Source: Nemertoderma westbladi | Lineage: Eukaryota > Xenacoelomorpha > Nemertodermatida > Nemertodermatidae | Assembly (NCBI GenBank): GCA_032718475.1 | Contig: JAUCBJ010006988.1 | Location: 124,001-188,000, forward strand | DNA: 64,000 nt | Direction: 5' to 3' | Part shown: positions 14,001-24,118 of the stretch, one piece after another | Layout: each line of letters begins with the position of its first letter | Numbering within the stretch: position 1 is the stretch's first letter | Notes under the pieces: model-generated | The model's input: only the letters and a program-made list of their open reading frames with translations | Database searches by the model: none | What the model was told of the DNA's origin: nothing | Made by a program: the position numbers and the translations under genes

Positions 14001-14498
14001 AAGGGTACAGGAGCACCACAATGATTCGAATAGGGGATCTATATCCTCTATGTTAGAGAGTCTCTTAACAGTAAACATATTGGAAATGTATAAAGCTAGG
14101 CCACCACCGTGCGAAGGGCGGTCACTGCACTGAGGTTCATGAAACTTTGAAATAAGGAATTTCTTGGAAATATGTGCTGGTGAAAACCATGTCTCGACAA
14201 ATGCAAGAACTTCAAATTTTGAGGATAAATTTTCTGGCAAAAAATCCCAATTGCAGGATAATGACCGAATGTTCGTCAGCATAACTCGGAGAGATGGGAG
14301 ATTTGGGCCGGGGTTAGGGTGAATGTCCCCAGATATGTACAAAATAAAGATTAAACAAGCAATAAACCATACGAGAGCTAAGCCTGTAAACATCCATGAG
14401 GTAAGAGTGTCTAAAAAGTGCTCACTTTTTAAGTATCCGGAGATAGCCCCATGAAAAGTCCCCATGCTTGCTCGCCACTGCTCAACAGAGATATTCAT
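11098..14498 (-). pseudogene. LINE ORF2: AP endonuclease and reverse transcriptase
   Basis: Starts at an ATG (14496-14498). Residues 35-55 are a hydrophobic helix, followed at once by D-I-H-P-N-P-G-P (residues 58-65), a 2A-like motif. The AP endonuclease follows, with a TNIRSL start, LGDFN and SDHC. Reverse transcriptase motifs are LDISKAFD, GVPQGSVLGP, YADD (12309-12320) and the HLG block. The C-terminus has a Cys/His cluster (CSCGH...HYFMECP). Two in-frame stops (TAA 12543-12545, TGA 12426-12428) and a frameshift near 11880-11905 inactivate it. The architecture fits CR1/L2/Rex1-like elements; exact clade not determined. Confidence 0.9.
14304..14327 (-). other. 2A-like ribosome-skipping motif in LINE ORF2
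   Basis: These 24 bases encode D-I-H-P-N-P-G-P, matching the D-(V/I)-x-x-N-P-G-P core of 2A/StopGo peptides, which release the chain between G and P. 2A-like motifs are known near the N-terminus of ORF2 in some APE-type LINEs. Here the motif follows a predicted membrane segment directly, so skipping would separate that segment from the endonuclease. Activity is inferred. Confidence 0.75.
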
Positions 14499-15715
14499 TT
14501 AAATAGGAGGAAACGAAATTGAATGAGGTAGCGAGCGCGCGAGAGGGGGTGTCTTGTAGGATTGCAACACGCAATTCACACTGATTGTCCCAGAGAGAAA
14601 ATTATGTTTGTCAATAAGAAAGATGACACAGCGACAGGTAGGTGCTGATTGGTTTGGGAATGTTCCAACACACGAGTGACATTCATACAAATACCCCAGT
14701 ACACGTACAGCACACACACACAGCACACACGACAGACACACAAAATAAGAGAATGGGATGGAATGAGATATGAGTGGAATGGGGTAAACCCAAGAAGCGG
14801 AAACAATGAGATGACATTGTGTTTTATTGTAATTTGTATTCCCATCACCATAAAATGTATTAATAATATAACATATAGCAATATGGGGTAATGAAGGCCT
14901 AACAACTGACAAAGCGGCACGTAATAAAACAATACAGTTTTGCTGGCTATCAATCACCGTAAAAAAATGTTTAAGTTGATTACCAACAGGAACCCAGTAA
15001 TATAAGGTGTTTATTGAATTACTAAACCTATACTGTATACTTAAAAGTAAACAGCAAAAATGGTAATACCGAAGTAAATGCCGGTACTAAAAAAAAATAT
15101 GTTCACTGAGTTCGCACATCCAAAGGAACTACTTGCTTTTAAAAGTAAAAAAAAAAAAAGAAAAAAAATTTGTTTAAACCAAACGGCTTTACTGCTCACT
15201 TACTTGAAATTATAAAAAAACATGCTAATAAACAAAAGTAACTATTACTGTTCTTGAAATGCTTGTGAAAAAAAAAATTTAATTTAAATCAAACGGCTTT
15301 GTTGCTCATTTACTTGATATGAAAAAAAAATGCTAATAAACAAATGTAACTATTACTGTTCTTGAAATGCTAGAAAAAAACAACCGGAATATATTTAAAT
15401 CAAACCGCTTTACTCCTCACTTACTTGAAATTATAGAAAAATATGCTAATAAACAAAAGTAACTATTACTGTTCATGAAATGCTTGGTAAAAAAAAATAT
15501 TTAATTTAAATCAAACGGCTTTGTTGCTCATTTACTTGATATGAAAAAAGAAAAAAATGCTAATAAACAAAAGTAACTATTATTGTTCGTGAAATGCCAT
15601 TGCCATGCATTTTACATGCACTAGTCAGAACCTGTCGTCGAGATTAATAAATTGGTTTGGGCTGTAAAAAGCGCAACCGCAATTTGATGCGTTAGCTTGG
15701 TAGAAGATCTTACAA
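14499..15715 (-). other. LINE inter-ORF region
   Basis: About 1.2 kb between ORF1 and ORF2 with no coding region I trust. It contains a CA-rich patch near 14700-14745 and four tandem units of roughly 107 bp (about 15174-15600). Short open frames at 14499-14957 show no domain and look fortuitous. The spacing is long for a two-ORF LINE. Confidence 0.6.
15174..15600. repeat. Four tandem ~107-bp units between LINE ORF1 and ORF2
   Basis: Four imperfect direct repeats starting near 15174, 15280, 15394 and 15500. Each holds the blocks aaacggcttt, ctcatttacttg, gctaataaacaaaagtaac and gttcttgaaatgc, separated by A-rich runs of varying length. Confidence 0.75.
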
Positions 15716-16757
15716 CTAATTGCCAGTGAGAAGGGAAGTTAAACCTGGAGCCAACCGCTTCAGGGAGAGCAGGATATCAGCGAGACAGACCTTAGGATCT
15801 GTAGGGTTATGGAAATCGGTGATTAGCGACTCCACAATATCAAGAATAGATTTGAGATGGGTGATCTGTGTTGTTTCACCAGATAAACTTTTAGCAAAGA
15901 TTGAGCCATCCCTTGTCCAGCAGTCCGAGATTAACTTAGCCTTAACAAGTTTGTGACACTCGTAGAATAAAGAAGCACGGAAAGGGGTAAGGCATTCGTT
16001 GATGTATATGCGATCGGCAGCTATGTTTGTCTTTAGCTGAAATCGCGACCTGAAAAAACGATCTCGCGCTCTGTAAGTAGAGAACTTTACAACTAGTTGT
16101 TTTTTATTACGGGATGGGTGAAACCGCGACGTATCTTTCTCTAATTCGAATGACTCAAGGCCGCAACGCTGAGCAATTGTGCAAAGGAGGTTCTCAATTC
16201 TATTGTCGAGGGAGGGACTGGTTGCCAGGTTTGTTGGGGGGGTCACCTTGTTGTTAATTGTCGAGTCGACTAACGGACCGGATATTAGGAGGGTTTCGCG
16301 TCTTAAGTACTGGCTGTCCGAATCAGACTTCAATGCCAAACTGAATAAACTGTCTGATAGCTTCGAGCATTCTGAACATGGTTGTTGGAGTTTGGCGTCG
16401 ATTTGAAGCGACTAATTTGTGGGCGAGGTCATCGAATTTGATGGCAATCTGGTCGGCGATATCGGAACCCAGGGACTTGAGGAGGGAACGGATGGAAGGG
16501 TCTGTTTCGTTCCCGCTTCCGGACAGCGTCACAGAGGGAAAAACGATATCCAACTCGGCAGGGACAGACTCGGGCACTGCGCTCCAAGCGGGAGCAGGTT
16601 GGCCTGCCGGTAAGCGTTTTGCATCAGGAGAGGAAACCAAGGAAGAGTGCGAAAGATCGCTGTAGTTGCGCTTACCAGTACTGCTCGTATCGGTAGAATG
16701 CGCAGGGTCAATGTTATAGGGTGAGATCGAGTTTGGCTTTGAACCAATGTCAGACAT
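15716..16757 (-). pseudogene. LINE ORF1 (RNA-binding, FP-like C-terminus), frameshifted
   Basis: Begins at an ATG (16755-16757) with a Ser/Pro-rich N-terminus and a short region likely to form a helix, open to 16323. The protein continues in another frame from about 16375 to 15716, so there is one frameshift. The second half has a segment resembling the RNA-recognition fold of LINE ORF1 proteins (KKQLVVKFSTYRARDRFF). It is followed by YINECLTPFRASLF and CWTRDGSIFAK, the pattern of the baculovirus FP-like domain found in ORF1 of many invertebrate LINEs. Role in an intact element: RNA binding in the retrotransposition particle. Confidence 0.7.
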
Positions 16758-16983
16758 ACCGCTATTATTGTGAAAAGTAAGAATCAGAACCCAACCAGAT
16801 GAGGAAGTTAAGCAATATTAATATACAAAGTGCAATAATGCCGGATCGGTTGTAAACTACATCTCAGTGTGTACCGGTAGGTAGGCTAAATTGAAAGTCT
16901 GAAATAGGTGATGCTCTACAAAACTACTGACCGTGACCTTTCTACTCTAATAATTTGGTCTGTGGGTTGAGGATTACTCAAGT

Positions 16984-18517
16984 CTACTCTCGCCTTCTCA
17001 CCGCAGGTGGTAAATTAGGTAACTTCTGACGGTGTGGCATTCTTCTACGTCCACTTGAACGAGATTTATTACCTCTTCCTTCAGGATGTGTTGTATCACC
17101 CTCATCGGAGGAGGTAAATCCCTGTCTTCTGGGAGTAGATCGACTCAGTAGTTGCATCTGAGTAGCTATTCTTTGTTTATTTAAGTAATCTTGTTTCACC
17201 TGAAGGTTCTCCAGCTCTAGTTGTGTAGTCGCTTCAGACGCCTTCCGTTCTGCTTCTGCCACTGCCGCCTTTCTTTCAGCTTCCGCCGCTGCCGCTGACC
17301 TTTCAGCTTCCGCCGCCTTTCTTTCAGCTTCTGCCGCCTTTCTTTCAGCTTCTGCCGCTGCTGCTAACTTTCGGTCTTCTATTTGCCGTTTCTTTAATTG
17401 TTCTTCTTGATCCATTGCCATGTGGATGCTTTCATCAAATTTAGCCTGCTCCGCGGCTAATATTTCCGCATCTAACGAGTCCAACACAAATTTGGCTCCC
17501 TCACTATTAGGGTGAAGTCCGGCTAGCCGTCTCCTTAGCTCTTTGTCACCTATAAATCGTTGATAGTCCGAAAGATAGATGTCAATAGCATCCTTCTTCT
17601 GAGGTTTCTTGGATATAACTTCGCCTTCCACCTGAGAAAAGGTAGCGTCTGTTGATTCTCCGTGGGTCGCGCGCTCAGTTAGCTGAACTTTCCATTGTGT
17701 CGTTCCCTGGACTTTAAGGCTCACTCGTTGGAACCAAGTCTTTACGGCCACTTGCAACGACGTGTCTTGGCTTCTCTTCGAAGCTTCTTCAAAGGCCGAA
17801 AGGATTAGTCTGATCCGTAAAATTCGTTCTCGCACTTGATAAAGCAGCTCTCCCTGCTCTTGAGGTTCTTGACGTTGTTGAAACAGTTGTTCCTCTAAGC
17901 GCTCCAAAGAGCTGAAGAATCCCTGGACATCGATCTCGAGTGTCCCTTACTATTCCCATCCTGTATAAGTCCTCCCAGGCAGCTACCAATAAGTTAAACG
18001 GGAGTCCGGGTTCAGGGAAGTTCCATTGCGTCTCGACAATAGACCTCAGTTCCTCCATCGTGTATCCCGCATAACTGTCCCTGGTCGATCGCTTACTTCT
18101 CGCCCAATCGATTTGATGTTCTTCCACCGCGATCAATACTCTAGTGAGTACGGCTCCAGGGAGAATTAGAAGTGGATCTGGATAAACCGCTTCTGTCATC
18201 CTTGCTCCGATCTCGGGTGTCAACTCTACAGTGTCTGAACTACTGGAGTTATCGGGCCGCTGAGAAATAAGTTCTCGGTTCGGGTGCTGCTGCTGTTTAA
18301 CAGCTGTCTCTTGGTCCCGCTTGACTTGAGCCCTAGTGCCTATGATAGACCTATGGTGCTTTACTAGCCTAGGGTCTGATACTACTACTATAGGGATGAC
18401 CTTTCTTACAGTAGGAGGGGACTTGGACTTCGGTCTCAGATGTTCTATACTCTTATCTGAGTCACAGACTGTTCTTTCTAGGAGACTATCTGACAGTGTT
18501 TGCTTTGTGTCAGCCAT
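16984..18517 (-). pseudogene. BEL copy A gag, 5' half
   Basis: Starts with MADTKQTLSDSLLE at an ATG (18515-18517), the same start as copies B and C. About 30 bp present in copy C (encoding PAVWKRSAAGY) is deleted near 17930, which shifts the frame; the rest (16984-17907) is open. The second half has a long Ala/Glu/Arg coil of AEAERKAA-type repeats (17220-17410), then a Ser/Arg-rich basic stretch (SRSSGRRRMPHRQKLP). The coding sequence is cut by the LINE insertion just after this point. Gag recognition rests on synteny with copies B and C, which carry DUF1759 and zinc-knuckle domains further on. Confidence 0.78.
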
Positions 18518-18649
18518 GATTTATTTTACAGTTGAATGCCTACTACTATAACGACAGTTAAAGCAAGTCTAGTAATTCAGTATCAACTGTAAGCCTAGTA
18601 ATTAATTACCGATACCGTTACTCAGTGTAACGTGATATATGTGTAATAT

Positions 18650-19015
18650 ATTAAAATACCGGTATATACTTATAATATATATATAAGTATTATTATAGAC
18701 TAGGATTAGTCACAGAATACCGGTATATAATTTCAGCCTAAATTTATATAAATAAATATAATAAGCCTACCGTAAATACCGGTATACACCTATAGTATAT
18801 ACAAGTATTATTATAGACTAGGATTAGTCACAGAATACCGGTATATAATTTCAGCCTAACTTCATATAAATAAATATAATAAGCCTACCGTAAATACCGG
18901 TATACACCTATAGTATATACAAGTATTATTATAGACTAGGATTAGTCACAGAATACCGGTATATAATTTCAGCCTAAATTTATATAAATATATAATAAGC
19001 CTACCGTAAATACCG
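18650..19015. repeat. Three ~118-bp tandem units with taccggta, upstream of gag (copy A)
   Basis: Three near-identical units, each with the palindrome taccggta twice, separated by tataatttcagcctaa and by a stretch with agactaggattagtcaca. Equivalent arrays sit at the same place before gag in copies B (27480-27890) and C (57290-57535). Confidence 0.8.
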
Positions 19016-20969
19016 GTAATGTCAATTATTTTATAATAACTGAATTTCTGAATTTTTAGGGTTACTTCCCTTTTACTTATTACTGTTATTAAGCAGTAGT
19101 CCAACTGATATTAAGACCTAATTGATGTATAACAGGCCTACTATTTTATAAATCTGTTTGAGTTGATTTATAATATATATATATATACCCGTACAATGGG
19201 TTTTGACAATGTTTGAAATAAATGTTATTATTTCTGGGTAAGGGGGTCACTACATAGATAATTCTACTTTACTAAGTTACTTATCACTACAAATTACTTA
19301 CAATTACAGTTTGAGATTACAATCTCTAAATAAACACTAAAAAGTTAGACATACAATTTTTTAGGGTAATTTTACAAGAAATCTACAAACCAGTCTAACA
19401 AGGAGTTAGAATTTCTGGTTCTTACAAACTGACAGGGAGCTATGGTATTTGAAAACAATAAAGCAGTAGTAAGTAAGTTGCGTTGTCCAGATAAGAAAAT
19501 ACCACCATCTGACGACTTATAGTCTTAGCTCTATAAGTACTACGTTATGTACCCGGAGTGTCCTTACCTAGAGGTTAATTACCAAAGCCAACAAGAGCTA
19601 ACGTGCCTATTAACCACGTTACAACACGAATATACTGCCAACACACTAAATTACTTTCGGAAAGCACTGTACTCTAAACCCTAAATTAGGTACAAGTACT
19701 TATACAACAAATAACTAGCAGTTAAATATACTTGTATAGCCAAAAGAACCACGGTATCTGCGGGAGTGACCGGAGCACAAAATCACCAGTCTTTACCTAC
19801 GCCAATCAGCCCTGATGTAGTACCGGGGTTAATTTAACTATAACGGTATGTATAACAAGCACAATTACTGTAGGAATTAACTTGGGGAGTTGGTGGTTGC
19901 GAATACTCGCATAGATTCTGAATAATAAATATTACGCTACCCGTGCAGACTATACAAACAAAATACAGACCAAATGCTGGCAGACTACTGTCAAGCCTAA
20001 ATAAACTACAGTATATGCAGACTCCGAAATGGTTAGTTAGTAGGCATTCTAACCGAGTAGTACGACTTATTCTTTCGGGGGGATTTACCTTACAACACTG
20101 GATGCCCCCACCTTCCTAACTAGCACTTTATCGGACAGCAACTCTACATGCACTGCAATCGCTTCAGACCTAACAACAGCCAGACAACAATCCGGCCTAC
20201 AAATTATTTATACAATCTGAGCAGGCTTACACGCCTTCTGCTCAATATTACACTTACAGATAAATAAAACTGACAGAAATAAATAAGCTCTAAAAGAAAT
20301 AAGGGGTGTACAGTCCCTAATCTCTTAATCAGCCTACCAATATACAATATATTGGTATATAATTACAATATACTATATATTCGAAATAATACTGGTACCG
20401 GTAAGTACCGGTTCGGGTGGTTAGGTAGTTAGGCCTACAGTTTACCGTCCGACCGGTACATTAGACTTTATTTCCCACTGTGCAATAAAGAAATTATGAA
20501 ATCTATTATTGTTCGCGCTTTTAGACCTTTAGCAGTTTAACCTGCCAATTTTAGTTGTCCTCTTATTTATAAATCGACTTTAGCCTATATCAATTATTTA
20601 ATGTACTGAAGTTACATCAGCCGAAGTCAGTCTGTACGCGATCATTCACCCACAGTTAAGGGAGACTGGATTCGGGTGCCTTGAAAGTTATTGCGGTGTA
20701 GACCTACTGTATTATTCGATTGATCGTTACTATATAATCTCTGACAAATATATTTACTTTCGGGGAAATATTAACAGTTCCTTTAGGACGTGGCGTTTTA
20801 AGTATAAAAACAGAGTTATGACTTATACTAATCACAACTAGATGGCCATAGAGTTTCGTAAATAGCGCATTCTTTAGGAGATGCTTTATTATCTTTCACA
20901 CTACTTCACACGACTTCACACTAATTCACACTACTGCACACTAATCTGTCGACCGTCACTGAATTTGTT

Positions 20970-20981
20970 CATATATAAGGA
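20970..20981 (-). promoter_or_regulatory. Putative TATA box of BEL copy A
   Basis: The element strand reads ccttatatatga. The same string occurs at the matching place in copy C (55229-55241). It lies about 2.4 kb before gag and is followed by short repeats. Promoter use is inferred from conservation and the TATA match only. Confidence 0.35.
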
Positions 20982-21369
20982 AGATCGCAACTGACACTTG
21001 TAGGGATTATGAAATAGCATTTAATTCACACAAAACCACTATAATTTAAGTCGCAGTTGCTACCGGTAACCTGTTCCTCTCACCTTCAGTAATCAAGAAG
21101 ATTGGGGGTTTTATGATTATTCATCGGTATTCTCCAAATAAATCAGCGATATACATCAATATAACAACAATTAATAACAGACTTCCAAAATAGAAGTAAA
21201 ATAATGCGGTGAACAGTCAGTATGTGTTACAATAGTAATTAAGCAATGTTACGAGTAATGGGCCAAGATAATAGATTTACGTTCTTGTAATCAAAGCCAT
21301 CAGATGTTTAGGCCAAAGTCTGAAACTTCCAAAACAGAAGTACAGAAGAATTCCAAGCCGGTTCTGCGC

Positions 21370-21412
21370 GCGAGCTGGGGAAAGATCTTCTCTGTGCTGG
21401 GGGTAAGAGCGC
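21370..21412 (+). repeat. 43-bp segment, copy 1 (identical to 24076-24118)
   Basis: Identical base for base to 24076-24118 and in the same orientation, although the BEL copies next to each are in opposite orientation. It begins gcgagc and ends gagcgc. It abuts the truncated 5' end of copy A here and the intact 5' end of copy B there. Confidence 0.85.
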
Positions 21413-21567
21413 GTAAGAAAAGGGGGAAGAGGGGGAAAGAAAAGGGGTATGGATCTATAAATAGCATCCAATGAGACGCCTCTATTTTACGACCGTTCTA
21501 TACTGTAAACATACAGCTGTCTACCTTATTGAGAAGTGGTAATACTACTTAATAGTTGGTAAACTTA

Positions 21568-21587
21568 CCCCCCCCCCCCCCCCCCCC
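21568..21587. repeat. Run of 20 C
   Basis: Uninterrupted C20 at the left edge of the C-rich minisatellite. It could form an i-motif, or G-quadruplex structures on the other strand, and may be a length-variable or error-prone site in the assembly. Confidence 0.9.
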
Positions 21588-21588
21588 T

Positions 21589-23225
21589 CCACCTATCATT
21601 ACACACCTACTGTACTTAACCATACATACCCATTCCTACATACCTACTTACACGTATCCTCCCACCCACCTAAGCACGTCGACTTAACTGCACCCACCCA
21701 CCCACCTAAGCACAACTACTTAACTGCACCCACCCACCCTCCTAAGCACGTCTACTTAACCGCACCCACCCACCAACCTAAGCACGTCTAGTTAACCACA
21801 CCCACCCACCTACCCACCTAAGCACATCGACTTAACCGCACCCACCCACCCACCTAAGCACACTTACTTAACCACACCCACCCACACACCTAAGCACGTC
21901 TACTTACCCGCACCCACCCACCCACCTAAACACGTCTACTTAACCGCACCCACCCACCCACCTAAGCACGTGTACTTAACCGCACCCACCCACCCACCCA
22001 CCTAAGCACGTATACTTACCCACACCCACCCACCTACCTAAGCACACCTAGTTAACCGCACCCACCTAAGCACATCGACTTAACCGCACCCACCCACCTA
22101 AGCACGTCTACTTACCCGCACCCACCCACACACCTAAGCAAACCGACTTAACCGCACCCACCCACCCACCTAAGCACGTATTCTTACCCGCACCCACTCA
22201 CCTACCTAAGCACACCTAGTTAACCGCAACCACCTAAGCACATCGACCTAACCGCACCCACCCACCCACCTAAGCACGTATACTTAACCACACCCATCCA
22301 CCCACCTATGCACGTATACTTACCCACACCCACTCACCTACCTAAGCACACATAGTTAACCGCACCCACCTAAGCACATCGACTTAACCGCACCCACCCA
22401 CCCACCTAAGCACGTCTACTTACCCGCACCCACCCATACACCTAAGCACATCGACTTAACCACACCCACCCACCCACCTAAGCACGTATACTTACCCGCA
22501 CCCACTCACCTACCTAAGCACACCTAGTTAACCGCACCCACCTAAGCACATCGACTTAACCGCACCCACCCACCCACCCACCCACCTAAGCACGTATACT
22601 TAACCACACCCACCCACCCACCTATGCACGTATACTTACCCACACCCACCCACCTACCTAAGCACACCTAGTTAACAACACCCACCCACACACCTAAGCA
22701 CGTCTACTTACCCGCACCCACCCACCCACCTAAACACGTCTACTTAACCGCACCCACCCAGCCACCTAAGCACGTCTACTTACCCGCACCCACCCACCCA
22801 CCTAAACACATCTACTTACCCGCAACCACCCACCCACCTAAACACATCTACTCAACCGCACCCACCCACCCACCTAAGCACGTGTACTTAACCACACCCA
22901 CCCACCCACCTAAGCACGTATACATACCCACACCCACCCACCTACCTAAGCACACCTAGTTAACCGCACCCACCTAAGCACATCGACTTAACTGCATCCA
23001 CCCACCCACCTTAGCACGTCTACTTACCCGCACCCACCCACCCACCTAAGCACGTCTACTTAACCGCACCCACACACCAAACTAAGCAAGCACGTCTACT
23101 TAACCGCACCCAACCTCCCCTACCCCTACACACCTAACTACCCGCACTCACCTACCCCTACCCACCCTCCCTCCCTCCCACACCCTATTTACCCGCACCG
23201 ACCGCCCGAACCTAACAAACACACC
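21589..23225. repeat. C-rich minisatellite, ~36-bp unit
   Basis: Roughly 40-45 units of about 36 bp: a variable (CCCA)n block, then cctaagcacgt, then a variable tacttaaccg block. Units vary in length mainly by the number of CCCA repeats. A larger period of roughly 140-180 bp is visible from the recurring variant cctagttaaccgc (near 22047, 22207, 22523, 22955). Clean from about 21660 to 23120, degenerate at the right edge. Non-coding. Confidence 0.9.
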
Positions 23226-24075
23226 CACCCCTACTTTTTCTACCTTATTCAGACTCCACGGCAAACATTCTCGGAGCAATCATGCCGTACCAGAAATTTA
23301 CAAAAACGGAAAGCAGGGACAGTTTTCGCAAAACGTTTTTTACAAGAACCGTTTTTTTGATAATCGTTTCCTATCAAATAAATATAATTTACATCCTAGA
23401 ACATTCGATAACTATTGTAAATTATTGTAATTAATAGGTAGGTTGCTTTTTTTTACCATATATTATTAAATAAATGTGAGATATTTAGTGCAGTTACTTT
23501 AATTATAATATCGTAATAAACATCACTGCACAAAAACGCGTTTTACACACCAGATCTTTAAAACATTACCTTTATTCGCATGCGAAAATAAGGGTTATGC
23601 CAGAGCCAGCCTAGAGGCCAAGCAAGGTACCGGTAGCCGTAGCAATGCAAGAAGAAGGATGGATCAAATAGGATGCTAGAAGCTTCCTATTGGGTGCTAT
23701 TTTTAGATCCTTCCCCTTTTCTTACCCCCTCATCCGTGCCACCACTGGTTCAGCCAAACAACCCAGGCAGCTCCGTAGCCCATCATTGTTCCAATTCTTC
23801 CGGTAGGCTATAATTACGGCTCTCCTAATTTGTTTCAAATTTGTTTCACTGGCATACTTAACATTGTTCCAATTTTTTGAGCTCCGTAGCCCATCATTGT
23901 TCCAATTTTCCGGTAGACTATCATTACGGCCCTCCTAATTTGTTTCAAATTTGTTTCACTGGCATACATAGCATTGCAGGTAGGACACCATTACGTGGCT
24001 CCAGGCTCCTAATATGTTTCAATTATGTTCCAATTTTGTTTCAACTAACAGAGACATACTAGTGGCAGTACGTGG
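23226..24075. other. Spacer left of BEL copy B, with a 111-bp tandem duplication
   Basis: No gene seen. 23770-23880 is repeated at 23881-23975 (offset 111 bp; both begin gctccgtagcccatcattg). The stretch near 23690-23750, read in reverse, resembles the plus-strand flank of copy A near 21413-21480 (taagaaaagggg, then ggatct and aaatagca), so the inverted symmetry of A and B extends a little beyond the elements. Confidence 0.65.
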
Positions 24076-24118
24076 GCGAGCTGGGGAAAGATCTTCTCTG
24101 TGCTGGGGGTAAGAGCGC
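24076..24118 (+). repeat. 43-bp segment, copy 2 (identical to 21370-21412)
   Basis: Perfect copy of 21370-21412. It ends exactly where BEL copy B begins (tgtaaaagc at 24119). Confidence 0.85.

Larger units (their letters stand above)
10499..16938 (-). mobile_element. Full-length-like APE-type LINE (CR1/L2-like group) nested in BEL copy A gag
   Basis: The boundaries come from where BEL homology to copies B and C stops. On the element strand gag is recognisable up to about 16939 and resumes at 10498, directly after a run of 27 T (10499-10525), which is the poly(A) tail of a minus-strand LINE. The element has a 5' leader, ORF1 (15716-16757), a 1.2 kb inter-ORF region with tandem repeats, ORF2 with endonuclease and reverse transcriptase (11098-14498) and about 570 bp of 3' UTR. 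About 25-30 bp of gag is missing at the insertion point, and I saw no clear target-site duplication. Both ORFs are damaged. Confidence 0.85.
2554..21366 (-). mobile_element. BEL/Pao-type retroelement copy A (interrupted by a LINE)
   Basis: Minus-strand element in the order 5' region (18518-21366), gag (16939-18517), a nested LINE (10499-16938), the rest of gag, protease, reverse transcriptase, RNase H-like region, integrase (4226-10498) and a 3' tail (2554-4225). It is collinear with copies B and C. Compared with them it lacks about the first 365 bp of the 5' end. It has several small deletions: about 30 bp in gag near 17930, about 55 bp before the protease near 8500, and about 170 bp near 7850. 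It also has TAG stops near 7227 and 6870 and a frameshift near 5160. The 3' end is the same base as in copy B. No long terminal direct repeat was seen. It is a dead copy. Confidence 0.85.
18518..21366 (-). other. 5' non-coding region of BEL copy A
   Basis: About 2.85 kb upstream of gag, alignable by eye in reverse orientation with 24483-27991 (copy B) and 54850-57667 (copy C). It has no coding potential. It holds the three-unit taccggta repeat next to gag (18650-19015), a conserved TATA-like box (20970-20981) and a run of short agtgtgaagt-type repeats nearby. Relative to B and C the outer 365 bp or so is missing. Confidence 0.7.

Noticed and set aside
14499-14957. 152-codon minus-strand frame between LINE ORF2 and ORF1
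   Set aside because: No domain, CA-repeat derived low complexity, and no match to parts known in such LINEs.
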